Below are positions 42,962 to 51,703 of a stretch of DNA of 64,000 bases, in pieces (position 1 is the stretch's first letter; each line of letters opens with the position of its first letter). The position numbers and the translations under genes were made by a program. This DNA is from Aneurinibacillus sp. REN35 (GTDB taxonomy: Bacteria; Bacillota; Bacilli; Aneurinibacillales; Aneurinibacillaceae), in NCBI RefSeq assembly GCF_041379945.2, contig NZ_JBFTXJ020000001.1:248001-312000 (forward strand), given 5' to 3'. A model generated the notes under the pieces. It saw only the letters and a program-made list of their open reading frames with translations. It was not told the origin of the DNA and ran no database searches.

Positions 42962-43849
42962 ATGCAGAATCGATGGAAAATTCTAAGTTATCCAATGGCA
43001 AGCGAACAAAAGGTATTTGATCATGTAAGCCAACAATTGCGAGAGGCAGAACAGAATTCAATCGTTGTACTGCCCGAGTATGTAGCATATACAGAAGCAA
43101 ATGCAGCCAAAGCATTGGAGATGCTGGTCGATGTATGTCAGACAAGGCAAATTAGCGTAATTACAACATTGAATCTTGTCCCGGTTGATTTGCCGCATGC
43201 AGCATCAGGAGTAAATTATAATACATTAACGGTTGTGACAAAAGAAGGGAAGGTGCATACACCGCAAGCAAAGATTACACCTCAATCATTTGAACGTGTA
43301 CAGTACCAGCCTAATTTTCCGCAGATGAATGTGGGGGATTATGAATACTTAAATCGGGTTACCGTAGAAATTGACGGAGAGCAGTTCCACGTATTTTTTG
43401 TTATCTGCTCCGATGTATATTGTCTTATGGCTGGAGTTGAGAAGATAGAAGATATCAAAGCTGATTATTGCATTGTTCCGGGGAACTTCGGTAATGGAGC
43501 TGAACAGGCTGCAAGACGAACACTGCAGCGCTTTCGCGAAGCCGGTATATTTGGCACGACGATCTTCTCCAATCCATATCAGGTTGTAAAGGAGGGGCAA
43601 ATCCCGCTTGTTAGGGAGGCGGTTGAGATGATGACAGCCGAAGCGGATTCACCTATCAACGAGCTTACAGATTGGGATCGAATCCAGCTTGTAAAGAACA
43701 ATGTCGCCATTTATCCAGATGAGCAGGTGCCAAGCTTTGTTCATATGGCAAAGCTAACGCCGATGGATCAAGGAAGAATGACGATGGGGATGAGCCGTTT
43801 CTCTGTTACGGTGCAGATCGGCATCTACCCGGAGACAATTATACTATAA
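42962..43849 (+). CDS. Divergent carbon-nitrogen hydrolase (nitrilase fold)
   Basis: A 295-residue protein. The nitrilase triad can be placed as Glu in VVLPEYVAYTE (about 38), Lys in TPQAKITPQS (about 104) and Cys in FFVICSDVYCLM (about 147). The surrounding motifs are unusual, for example ICSD for the common CWEN or CYD, so it is a distant member. The reaction (amidase, carbamoylase or acyltransferase) is unknown. It is about 100 bases behind the oxidoreductase gene with no terminator seen between, and could share its transcript. GGGGGAGAT precedes ATG 42962. Confidence 0.7.
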   Translation: MQNRWKILSYPMASEQKVFDHVSQQLREAEQNSIVVLPEYVAYTEANAAKALEMLVDVCQTRQISVITTLNLVPVDLPHAASGVNYNTLTVVTKEGKVHTPQAKITPQSFERVQYQPNFPQMNVGDYEYLNRVTVEIDGEQFHVFFVICSDVYCLMAGVEKIEDIKADYCIVPGNFGNGAEQAARRTLQRFREAGIFGTTIFSNPYQVVKEGQIPLVREAVEMMTAEADSPINELTDWDRIQLVKNNVAIYPDEQVPSFVHMAKLTPMDQGRMTMGMSRFSVTVQIGIYPETIIL

Positions 43850-43929
43850 TTTGTATTTCGCACTTGAATTCTATGCAGCAATCATGTATGATCAGTCTAA
43901 CATTAAATGGAAGGGTGACCGGGGCGACG

Positions 43930-44126
43930 ATGAACAACTAATCCTATCTCTAAGAAAACATATGTAAATGAAACAACATAATTTTCTGGAATAGGATTGG
44001 TCTACCCTTTTCATATACAAAAAGTTCGGTATCGTAGCAGCGCGAAGCTTCTGATGTCTTCGTTCTGTGTCTTTTTGTGACGAATTGACAGCCTCCTGTC
44101 CAGAAAAGTGGATCAGGAGGTTTTTT
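43930..44126 (+). promoter_or_regulatory. Attenuator-like leader of the MFS gene with tiny ORF and SD-masking terminator hairpin
   Basis: The leader has a mini-ORF (ATG AAC AAC TAA, 43930-43941), an 8-bp stem AATCCTAT/ATAGGATT (43940-43998), and near the end a hairpin. In that hairpin CCTCCTG-TCCA pairs with TGGATCAGGAGG, followed by TTTTTT directly before ATG 44127. The 3' arm contains the AGGAGG ribosome binding site, so the hairpin could both terminate transcription and block translation. A competing hairpin, GACAG-CCTC-CTGTC (44088-44101), would free it. This resembles drug-inducible leaders of efflux genes. Confidence 0.55.
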
Positions 44127-45356
44127 ATGTCTAATTTATTTCGAAATCGATTTGTACAGATTATCTTGCTTTCCGGTTTGTTCTTGCAAGTGGGAATCTG
44201 GGTGCGCAATTTTGCAATTCTACTCTATGTTATGGAACGCACAGGAGGCGATCCTATCGCCATCTCTATGATTTCGGTAGCTGAGTTTGCGCCCATTTTT
44301 ATTTTCTCCTTTATCGGCGGCACATTTGCTGATCGCTGGCGTCCGAAGCGTACGATGATCTGGTGTGATATTCTAAGCGCCGTGTCTGTATTTGTCGTGC
44401 TGCTAACGCTTGTATTCGGCACATGGAAAGCTGTGTTTTTTGCTACGCTGGTTTCAGCCATTCTCTCACAATTCTCACAACCGTCAGGGATGAAGCTCTT
44501 TAAAATGCATGTACCTGCCGAACAGATGCAGGCGGGGATGTCCATGTATCAGACAATGTTTACGATATTTATGATTCTCGGTCCTATGCTTGGAACGTTT
44601 GTGTTCCAAACATTCGGTATTAACATAGCAATCGCTATCATGGGTATCGCGTTCCTGCTTTCAGCCGGTGTGCTTCTATTCTTGCCTCCCGACCATCTGC
44701 CGGATACAGAGAAACCTAAGGACACGTTGCGTCAGGATATGGCAAGCGGCATTCGGTATGTGTTATCGAAAAAAGTACTGACGCTGCTTGGTTTATGCTT
44801 TATGGCAGCAGGTCTCGGTCTTGGTCTGATTCAGCCGCTCAGTATCTTTCTTGTGACCGAGCGGCTTGGCTTGGATAAAGAGTTTCTTCAGTGGCTGTTA
44901 ACAATCAATGGGATTGGTATGTTTTTGAGCGGCGCACTTGTGATGATATTCGCTAAATCAGTGGCTCCGCAGAAGCTTTTGATGCTAGGGATGTTCATAG
45001 ATGTCGTCGGCATTAGTTTATCTGGCTTCTCTACTCAGCTATGGCTTACGCTTGCCGCGCAGTTTATCTGTGGCATGGCTCTGCCGTGCATTCAGATTGG
45101 AATCAATACATTGATTCTGCAGCATACGGAAGGCGACTTTATCGGCAGGGTAAATGGCATTTTAAGCCCGCTGTTTGTCGGTTCCATGGTCGTCACGATG
45201 AGTATAGCCGGTATGTTGAAGGAGATGCTTTCACTTACGGTTTTGTTCCAGGTTGCAGCACTGCTGTTTGCCGTTGGTCTGCTCTTTATTCTACCGCTAT
45301 CTCGTTCATATGCACAGAAAGAAGCGATAGAGCCGCTCACTGAAAAAGGAGCATAA
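44127..45356 (+). CDS. MFS transporter, MefA/EntS-like efflux type
   Basis: A 409-residue facilitator with 12 helices of the group containing macrolide-efflux and enterobactin exporters. The opening RNRFVQIILLSGLFLQVGIWVRNFAI is typical (given in part: FLQVGIWVRNFAILLYV). GGTFADRWRPKRTMIWCD is motif A. ATG 44127 directly follows TCAGGAGGTTTTTT; an in-frame ATG at 44067 lies in the leader and is unlikely. Expression may be induced by relief of the leader hairpin. Substrate unknown. Confidence 0.88.
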   Translation: MSNLFRNRFVQIILLSGLFLQVGIWVRNFAILLYVMERTGGDPIAISMISVAEFAPIFIFSFIGGTFADRWRPKRTMIWCDILSAVSVFVVLLTLVFGTWKAVFFATLVSAILSQFSQPSGMKLFKMHVPAEQMQAGMSMYQTMFTIFMILGPMLGTFVFQTFGINIAIAIMGIAFLLSAGVLLFLPPDHLPDTEKPKDTLRQDMASGIRYVLSKKVLTLLGLCFMAAGLGLGLIQPLSIFLVTERLGLDKEFLQWLLTINGIGMFLSGALVMIFAKSVAPQKLLMLGMFIDVVGISLSGFSTQLWLTLAAQFICGMALPCIQIGINTLILQHTEGDFIGRVNGILSPLFVGSMVVTMSIAGMLKEMLSLTVLFQVAALLFAVGLLFILPLSRSYAQKEAIEPLTEKGA

Positions 45357-45471
45357 GCGATTCTGATTGCCGTTTGTATCAGCATAAAATGTGTATCCTT
45401 TCTTTTTGATTCAGAAGAAATAGGGAAGGATAAGTATGTGCATTCAACAAGCGAGCAAAAGGAGCGAAGCA

Positions 45472-46251
45472 ATGGCCTATCATACACCACAGAGAATTGC
45501 AGAAATTACGGTAGAAACTGGGATCAAAAAAGCGAACCTGCCTATAGGTCCTGTGCTGCTGCTGGGCTTTTTGGCAGGTGCGTTTATTGCATTTGGTTTT
45601 CTGCTCGATATTCGTGTTACCGCTGATTTGCCAAAAGAAGTTTGGGGTTCTTATTCCGCGTTTTTAGGAGGCGCAGTGTTCCCGGTGGGTCTAATTTTTG
45701 TCGTGATTGCCGGTGGAGAGCTGCTAACCGGCAATATGATGACGGTTGCGATGGCAAGATTCTCCGGGAAGATTAGAACCACACAGCTTGCCCGCAATTG
45801 GGCATTGATTACTGTCAGTAATTTTGTCGGCTCGATTTTTGTCGCCTATTTATTCGGACATGTAGTAGGGTTGACAGAAATAGGTCCTTATCTACATAAA
45901 ACAGTAGCGATCGCATCGTCTAAGCTTGATGAAAGCTTTGTGCAGGCCTTCATCTCGGGGATCGGGGCAAATTGGTTGGTCTGTCTCGCAGTATGGCTGG
46001 CATATGCCGCAGAAGATGTCGTAAGTAAGATTGTTGCCATCTGGTTTCCGATTATGGCGTTTGTCGCCATCGGCTTTCAGCATAGCGTAGCCAATATGTT
46101 TGTGATTCCGGCTGCTATTTTTGCAGGTCACTTCAAATGGCTGGACTATATCGGAAACTTTATTCCGGTTTTTTTGGGAAATGCGGTCGGTGGTGCGCTA
46201 TTCGTTGCAGGGATATATTACATGGCCTATCTACGGACTGCGACAGATTAA
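45472..46251 (+). CDS. Formate/nitrite transporter (FNT) family channel
   Basis: A 259-residue channel with six helices that moves formate, nitrite or related anions. Family features are LLGFLAGAFIAFGFLLDI, GGELLTGNMMTVAMA (omega-loop region of the first repeat) and GIGANWLVCLAVWLAYAA with a conserved Asn. The central His is in AIGFQHSVANMFVIP. ATG 45472 with AAAGGAGCG is preferred; ATG 45436 with GGAAGGAT would add 12 polar residues. No formate or nitrite metabolism gene is adjacent. Confidence 0.92.
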   Translation: MAYHTPQRIAEITVETGIKKANLPIGPVLLLGFLAGAFIAFGFLLDIRVTADLPKEVWGSYSAFLGGAVFPVGLIFVVIAGGELLTGNMMTVAMARFSGKIRTTQLARNWALITVSNFVGSIFVAYLFGHVVGLTEIGPYLHKTVAIASSKLDESFVQAFISGIGANWLVCLAVWLAYAAEDVVSKIVAIWFPIMAFVAIGFQHSVANMFVIPAAIFAGHFKWLDYIGNFIPVFLGNAVGGALFVAGIYYMAYLRTATD

Positions 46252-46267
46252 TATTCGAGCTAAAAGA

Positions 46268-46304
46268 CAAAGCCATTCCAATTAGCGGAATGGCTTTGTT
46301 TGCT
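46268..46304. terminator. Terminator after the FNT gene
   Basis: ACAAAGCCATTCC and GGAATGGCTTTGT form a perfect 13-bp stem, followed by TTGCTTT. Confidence 0.88.
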
Positions 46305-46322
46305 TTATGGGTTCTAAATAAA

Positions 46323-46541
46323 TTAATCGGTCTGTCCGTTCATCGCGGCCCAATCCGAATACAATCCGCTTCCGCTGCACCCGGGACAATCATAGAGGCT
46401 GACGTAGGCGAACTCATGGATGGGAAGTGGATGTAATCCGTTTCCGCGACAAGCGGGGCATTTACCTTGTGCCTTCATCTTTTCCATATTTTTTTCATAT
46501 CGTGTAGCCCTCCACTCGGTTAGGGCATGAAGAAATCGCAT
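46323..46541 (-). CDS. Small protein with two CxxCxGxG zinc motifs
   Basis: A 72-residue protein with CPACRGNG and CPGCSGSG, the DnaJ-type zinc-binding repeat, about 22 residues apart, so one Zn(Cys)4 site is expected. The N-terminal half is a basic helix (EWRATRYEKNMEKMKAQ). No J-domain is attached. ATG 46541 follows GAGGTGA. Such miniproteins are common in Bacillales but uncharacterised; a chaperone or protein-binding role is inference. Confidence 0.72.
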   Translation of the reverse strand: MRFLHALTEWRATRYEKNMEKMKAQGKCPACRGNGLHPLPIHEFAYVSLYDCPGCSGSGLYSDWAAMNGQTD

Positions 46542-46702
46542 GGAAGTCACCTCGGAGTCTGTTTCTCTTCAGTATGTGAAAAACAGAGAGTTTTCAATCC
46601 ACCGTTGAAACTTTTCTGTAACGATATGTAACGAATCATTAACCACTTTTTAGAAAAACGACAGTATAGTGGAAATAAATTTGAAAGAAGAGAGGAATTC
46701 TT

Positions 46703-47629
46703 ATGAAAAAACAAAACGCTATGCTCGCAGGAATGGTTGTGCTTCTATCGACAGTGACGGGTGCTGCACTTGCAGTCGAGCCTGCAAAGGCAGTCACCGC
46801 CATCCAGGGTTCTCAAGCTGCCCCAGTGTCATCCAAAGAAGTGTCCGCGCTTGAATTGCAGGTTTCTTTATTGGAAGCGGCGGTGCTTCCGCAAACGGCA
46901 AAAGAAGCGTCCGAGAAGTGGAGCAAAGCTCTCTCTATCCGGAACGGAGCGTTCCAATACGCGTTGTTTACCAAGGAATTAAAGGAAAAAGCAGCACCGT
47001 ATTTTAAAGAAGAGAAGTGGGTCACAGGTGGTTCAAGCCCATGGATTGTAAGCTATCAGTTTACGAAGGAGCAGAAACTAAGGGACGACCTTTATGAATA
47101 TACCATCACCTTTGACCTTGCGACATCCACGGGCCATTATGGTAAAGAAAGCGCAGTGATTATGGTGAAGCAAGTGGGAGAAAACTGGTATATTGATCAT
47201 GTTATGATAGGAGCGGACGCGGTGATAAGTGCTCGCACACCTTATCCGTCCATTCCGCCAAAAATGGTAGACACATTTACATATCGTGCGGCCCCCTATG
47301 CATTTTCCCTCCCGAAATCTTGGGATCTGAAGTACCATGCTGTAGAAAAAGACGGGAAGCTGATCGTCAATTACAAGCCCAAAAATAATGCAGTAGCTGA
47401 GCGGTTCTTATTGAGTATTGAAAAGATTAAAACAGAAGCTTGGAAAAAAGGAGGGTATGAAGACAGTCTTTATAAGAAGGTTGGAGAAAAGGGAGGGTAT
47501 GTATACGCCATGCTATGGGCCAGCGAAAACCAGTATGCCGACCGGCCCGATAGCGTGGAGTATAAAGAGTTTCACGAGATGTCCCGTTTAAGCAACGCGA
47601 TTGCCGAAACATTTCAATTGATTCACTGA
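46703..47629 (+). CDS. Secreted hypothetical protein, 308 residues
   Basis: A signal peptide of about 24 residues (KKQNAMLAGMVVLLSTVTGA, cleavage after ALA) is followed by a low-complexity linker. A mixed alpha/beta domain follows with a region (SEKWSKALSIRNGAFQYAL ... WIVSYQF ... YEYTITFDLAT) resembling NTF2-like or IseA-type folds. The C-terminal part PYAFSLPKSWDLKYHAV resembles PsbP-like domains. Both resemblances are tentative. Monocistronic by position; AAGAAGAGAGG precedes ATG 46703. Confidence 0.75.
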   Translation: MKKQNAMLAGMVVLLSTVTGAALAVEPAKAVTAIQGSQAAPVSSKEVSALELQVSLLEAAVLPQTAKEASEKWSKALSIRNGAFQYALFTKELKEKAAPYFKEEKWVTGGSSPWIVSYQFTKEQKLRDDLYEYTITFDLATSTGHYGKESAVIMVKQVGENWYIDHVMIGADAVISARTPYPSIPPKMVDTFTYRAAPYAFSLPKSWDLKYHAVEKDGKLIVNYKPKNNAVAERFLLSIEKIKTEAWKKGGYEDSLYKKVGEKGGYVYAMLWASENQYADRPDSVEYKEFHEMSRLSNAIAETFQLIH

Positions 47630-47693
47630 GTTAGATGGTCAGAGAAGAAGCGCTGGCGGCGGCTCGATAAGTACAGCGTGATCCCACCGCTGC

Positions 47694-48470
47694 TCAGCGT
47701 GCGGGATAGAGTGGATAACCTGGGTCAATCGGAACTTCGACAAGGATAAGACGTACATCCTGCATAGCGTCCGCTGCCACGACCACTTTCGTATTAGATT
47801 CGGCCTGCAGGACGGTAAAGTCTTTTTCTGTAAAAGCAGTGGGTGCAGCATTCTGTCCTTCTTCATACCAGATCCCAGATCCCTTGATTGTTAAGGCGGC
47901 CAAGGTATAGCCTGAAGAGAGAGGGGGACGATGCACCTGTCCTGCGGATATATGCACATCCCACATCTTTGCATCTGTCGTCAGTGACACGGGCGAACCT
48001 TGACCAATGACGGTTTTGGTGTGTACGCCATGCTCGGAATGCGCCGGAAAATCCTCGTGTTCCATTTGGTGATACGTAGGTGACTGTTTGAATGCTTCCT
48101 TTAGATGCGGCTCGAACCAGATCTGGAAGCCCTCTGCATCGGGGCCGATCATTCGTTCCTCGTGATATACACCAGAACCGGTCTGCATGACCTGGACTCC
48201 GCCTATACCTACTACGCTTTTGGTGCCGAGCGAATCACTATGCTCGGCTTTTCCGTGTACGACATAGGTAAGGATTTCAAACCCCTGATGGGGATGAGCC
48301 GGAATGAATCCTTCTTTCGGAGCGTGAAACCATGACCAGTAGAATAAGGGACCGACACGTTGTACGGCTGAACCTTCTCCAGGGAAGCCGATTGGTTTTT
48401 GCTCGGTTATTTTTCCGCCGTCAAATGCGCCGAACGCCTGCTGACTTGGTGGATATACATTGGTTTTCAT
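47694..48470 (-). CDS. Pirin family protein
   Basis: A 258-residue bicupin. The N-terminal cupin motif is PAHPHQGFEILTYVVHGKAEHSDS, of which HPHQGFE and the later HSDS supply His/Glu metal ligands, and GVQVMQTGSGVYHEE is the second pirin motif. Bacterial pirins act as quercetinases or redox-linked regulators. A -10 box TATAAT on the minus strand (48516-48511) places the transcript start near 48504, so ATG 48470 is preferred to in-frame ATGs at 48512 and 48488. Single gene. Confidence 0.9.
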   Translation of the reverse strand: MKTNVYPPSQQAFGAFDGGKITEQKPIGFPGEGSAVQRVGPLFYWSWFHAPKEGFIPAHPHQGFEILTYVVHGKAEHSDSLGTKSVVGIGGVQVMQTGSGVYHEERMIGPDAEGFQIWFEPHLKEAFKQSPTYHQMEHEDFPAHSEHGVHTKTVIGQGSPVSLTTDAKMWDVHISAGQVHRPPLSSGYTLAALTIKGSGIWYEEGQNAAPTAFTEKDFTVLQAESNTKVVVAADAMQDVRLILVEVPIDPGYPLYPAR

Positions 48471-48571
48471 ATGTTCACCACATTTCATAAGGATATAATA
48501 AGGTAGATTCATTATAACATCCTTTTCTAACTTTAGTGAAGTAACTATAATTTATTTTGTTGTGTCTTCTT

Positions 48572-49951
48572 TTAGATTGAGGGGTCCTGCCTTGTGCAGT
48601 ATTGCAGAGCTTTTTCCCAAGACATAGCGATTCGTGTGATGTCTTCCTCCGTCAGCTTTGTTCCGATCTGTACTTCAATACACTCAAGCGTTGTCAGGGC
48701 TTTGACGCCATGCTTAGCGCCACGGGGAATGCGAATGACATCACCTGTTTTCACAGCGAAGCATTGATCTTCTAAGATGAATTCACCAGAGCCGGAAGTA
48801 ATTGTCCACACTTCGCTTCGTTTATGATGCAGTTGGTAGCTTATATTCTTACCGGGCAACAGTGTAATCTTCTTGGTCAATGTTTCAAGACCGGTATCTG
48901 TGACAGAGTAATCCAATACATGATAGCTCCCCCAGCGTTTTTCTTCATAGAGAGGGCGTGTTGGCACTCCAGGAATTAGCTGCTTGATGCGGCTGGCGTT
49001 TTTTTTGCTTGCTACAAGAATACCATCAAGGCTTGCTGCCACAATCACATTTGAGACATCGAGTACTGTAATCGGTTGTGACAGCTCATTTACGATATGG
49101 GTATGTACCGAGTCCTTTGTTATTTCGCCCGGCCCGATTACTGCTGTACCCAGATGGTTTGTGAAAGCTTCCCAACTTCCAAGATCCTGCCACATTCCAG
49201 TATAAGGAACGACTGCCGCACAGCGTGCTTTTTCTACGACCTCATAGTCAAATCCCTGCTCAGACAGATGTTCATAGAGCGGTAACCATTCTTCGTAATT
49301 CACGGGCAGTTCTTTATGCTGTAGATGTGCAAGCATGAAGGACTGTCGAAAAGCAAATACTCCGCAATTCCACAATGCCCCTTGTTTAATAAGGCGGCGA
49401 GCGTGTCGCGTGTTCGGCTTTTCGACAAAACGATGTACGGGCGCGTAAGCAGCCTCGCTGTGAGGTGTAGGCACAATATAGCCAAATTGGTTGGAAGCGG
49501 ATGTAGGTGTGGTACCGAGCAGGACAAGGTCAGAGCCGGAAGCAGAGAGGATATCCGGCAGGGAAGCGATTGTTTTGAAGAATGTGCTATCCACAAGCAG
49601 ATCGGCGGGAATTACACAAATGGTCTCGTCCGCCGGTATATGCATGACAGAATGAAAGTAAGCGGTGGCCAGTGCGACGGCAGCGTATGTTCCTTTCTTT
49701 AAGGGTTCGCTAATGATAGGGATGTTCTCTCCGACCTGATTTTTCATGATTTCTACCTGATTTTGGTGCGTTACAATAGAGGTGAACGGAAGAAGACCTG
49801 CCGCATCCAACTGTCTGCATATCCGCTCCATCATGGATTCCCTTGTGCCATTCTCATGCGGCAGTAATTTAAGAAAAATTTTTGAGCGAATGTCATTTGA
49901 AAGCGGCCATAGACGTTTTCCAGAGCCCCCGCACAATAATACAATTCTCAA
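48572..49951 (-). CDS. manC: Mannose-1-phosphate guanylyltransferase / mannose-6-phosphate isomerase (type II)
   Basis: A 459-residue bifunctional enzyme that makes GDP-mannose for surface glycans. The N-terminal nucleotidyltransferase domain has the LCGGSGKRLWPLS signature and VEKP in HRFVEKPNTRHA. The C-terminal cupin-type isomerase domain shows RPWGSYHVL-like KRWGSYHVLDYS and SYQLHHKRSEVWTI with metal-binding His. The start is TTG 49951, just behind AGGAGGAGTCATC. It follows the DUF6492 gene on the same strand, suggesting a shared role in polysaccharide or glycoprotein synthesis. Confidence 0.92.
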   Translation of the reverse strand: MRIVLLCGGSGKRLWPLSNDIRSKIFLKLLPHENGTRESMMERICRQLDAAGLLPFTSIVTHQNQVEIMKNQVGENIPIISEPLKKGTYAAVALATAYFHSVMHIPADETICVIPADLLVDSTFFKTIASLPDILSASGSDLVLLGTTPTSASNQFGYIVPTPHSEAAYAPVHRFVEKPNTRHARRLIKQGALWNCGVFAFRQSFMLAHLQHKELPVNYEEWLPLYEHLSEQGFDYEVVEKARCAAVVPYTGMWQDLGSWEAFTNHLGTAVIGPGEITKDSVHTHIVNELSQPITVLDVSNVIVAASLDGILVASKKNASRIKQLIPGVPTRPLYEEKRWGSYHVLDYSVTDTGLETLTKKITLLPGKNISYQLHHKRSEVWTITSGSGEFILEDQCFAVKTGDVIRIPRGAKHGVKALTTLECIEVQIGTKLTEEDITRIAMSWEKALQYCTRQDPSI

Positions 49952-49990
49952 GATGACTCCTCCTGAACGGATTAATTGAATAAGGACCAT

Positions 49991-50806
49991 TTACGCCTTT
50001 CTTTTTCTGATATACCATTTGCGTGCATGCAGGGAGATGGAACGGTATGTGTGGGCCCATTTTTTGATATAAGGGTCAGACGGATTGGTACGATGACGCG
50101 GCAGGCTTTTGTTCAGCGCTCTTCGTATAAGCAGCTCACTTCGAAAACGAGCATAATGGAAATTTCCGTACGTTTCGAATTCGGAGAAAGTGATTTGCTT
50201 CGACTTATTAATATTTTTGATGATCGCGTTATACCAACTCATGTTATGCTTGGCTTCAATCTCTCGCTTTAGCGCAGCTACTTTCGTTTTTTCAAAGAGC
50301 ATATAATGGGTGACAAAGGAGGTGGGACGTGCCGCTTTCTTTCCAAGCAGCTTTCTGTACGTGACAAAATATTCGGCACGGCTCCAGTTCCTACAATAAA
50401 ATATCGTTCGATTGTTTAAGCGGAATGTATGTGGACGAATCAGCACCGTATCAGCGTCAATAACGAGATAGAAGCGCTGGGAGCATAGAGAATCCCCGCT
50501 AAGCTTGATGAGCTGCTGAAACAGCCAACCGGAACGATCCCATGAACTTGTGCGGTACACAATGTGCTTTTTGGTAATTGGAAGCACCGTATTCTCATCG
50601 ACAAACCGACAGCCTTTACCTCTGCATAATGCTTTGATTCGTTCGCTGTTCGGAGAGACGATAATAATGCTGCCAATCGGATGCAGCACATACTTTCTAA
50701 CGCTGTCAATAACATAGGGAAGTACCTTTATATCCTTTTCGATGGCAGGGATCAATACATCGATTTTGGTGCGGCTCATGACGGGTCGCTTCGCTTTAGA
50801 TAACAT
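49991..50806 (-). CDS. DUF6492-like glycosyltransferase-fold protein
   Basis: A 271-residue protein with a GT-A-like start (KIDVLIPAIEKDIKVLPYVI) and a DAD motif in FYLVIDADTVLIRPHT, the expected metal and sugar-nucleotide site. WDRSGWLFQQLIKL is typical of the DUF6492 group. Its C-terminus is very basic. No catalytic assignment exists that I can rely on. It is just upstream of manC, 39 bases apart, so a GDP-mannose-dependent transfer is a reasonable guess. ATG 50806 follows GGAGGTG. Confidence 0.78.
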   Translation of the reverse strand: MLSKAKRPVMSRTKIDVLIPAIEKDIKVLPYVIDSVRKYVLHPIGSIIIVSPNSERIKALCRGKGCRFVDENTVLPITKKHIVYRTSSWDRSGWLFQQLIKLSGDSLCSQRFYLVIDADTVLIRPHTFRLNNRTIFYCRNWSRAEYFVTYRKLLGKKAARPTSFVTHYMLFEKTKVAALKREIEAKHNMSWYNAIIKNINKSKQITFSEFETYGNFHYARFRSELLIRRALNKSLPRHRTNPSDPYIKKWAHTYRSISLHARKWYIRKRKA

Positions 50807-51044
50807 GGTTTCACCTCCGTTCATGCGTATCTGTACCATACTATGTACAGGCAGTATAAGGTGCTTGTGCGTGAGCGGAGCGCCAAAAAAATGTATAAAC
50901 TAATATGAGAATGATGGAAATTGAAAGGAATTTTATGAGAAGTGGAGAATATAACTGGTATGACCTGTTCTTTCTTCTCGCCGATCTGTCATATTAAGCT
51001 CACTTGCAATTTTGGAGCTTATTCTATTCTCAAGGAGGTTATAC

Positions 51045-51632
51045 ATGATGTTTAATTTAAAAGAAAAAGAGTATCTTTTGGTATTTACGGGACCGGATGG
51101 AGCAGGTCGTAAAACAATTGCGGAGATGATCTTCCGTAGTCTGCACATTCCTCATGTCATTTCGTATACGACTCGTCCGAAGAAGCCGATGGAAGTAGAG
51201 GGGCAGGACTATCACTTTGTTACGGAAGAACAGTTTCTTGAGGCGGAGAATGCAGGTGCTTTTTTAGAAAGTGTTGTGCAGGACGGTTATCATTATGGCA
51301 TCAAAGAGACTGATTTTGCTGCGTTATTTGCAGAAAGCCAAGGTGTCATAATGGTGTTGAACGCAGAAGGAACGGAAAAAGTGAAGAAGTTATACGGAGA
51401 TAAAGTGATTCGTTTCTTCATCTATGCCGATAGTGAGACAGTTGTCGAAAGACAAAAGCAGCGCGGAGATTCAGAGAAAGATATTGAGCGCCATCTTGCG
51501 CATTACGAAGAAGCGATGGGATATAAAGACGCTTGTGAACATATTTTTGAGAACTTTGATTCCTCCCATACAGCTTTCGAGATTACAAAGCTGCTGGAGA
51601 AGTATTTGAATGTGCAGTTCCTTGAAGAGTAA
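51045..51632 (+). CDS. Guanylate kinase-like protein with altered P-loop
   Basis: A 195-residue protein with the guanylate kinase fold: VISYTTRPKKPMEVEGQDYHFV is the GMP-binding region (in part SYTTRPKKPMEVEGQDYHF), and GYHYGIKETDF and the lid RQKQRGDSEKDIERHL follow. The P-loop reads FTGPDGAGRKTIAE. The GxxGxGKx(S/T) pattern is disturbed, with Arg where the catalytic Lys should be and Lys one place later. It may be a weak or non-catalytic homologue; the housekeeping gmk is probably elsewhere. AAGGAGG precedes ATG 51045; ATG 51048 is equally possible. Confidence 0.85.
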   Translation: MMFNLKEKEYLLVFTGPDGAGRKTIAEMIFRSLHIPHVISYTTRPKKPMEVEGQDYHFVTEEQFLEAENAGAFLESVVQDGYHYGIKETDFAALFAESQGVIMVLNAEGTEKVKKLYGDKVIRFFIYADSETVVERQKQRGDSEKDIERHLAHYEEAMGYKDACEHIFENFDSSHTAFEITKLLEKYLNVQFLEE

Positions 51633-51653
51633 TGAAGCTTTTATAATGAAGTG

Positions 51654-51683
51654 AAGCGGGGCGCATGGGGCCCCGCTTTTTGT
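51654..51683 (+). terminator. Terminator after the guanylate kinase-like gene
   Basis: AAGCGGGGC and GCCCCGCTT stem followed by TTTTTG. Confidence 0.82.
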
Positions 51684-51703
51684 ATGAAAAAAAAGAGCGT
51701 GCG

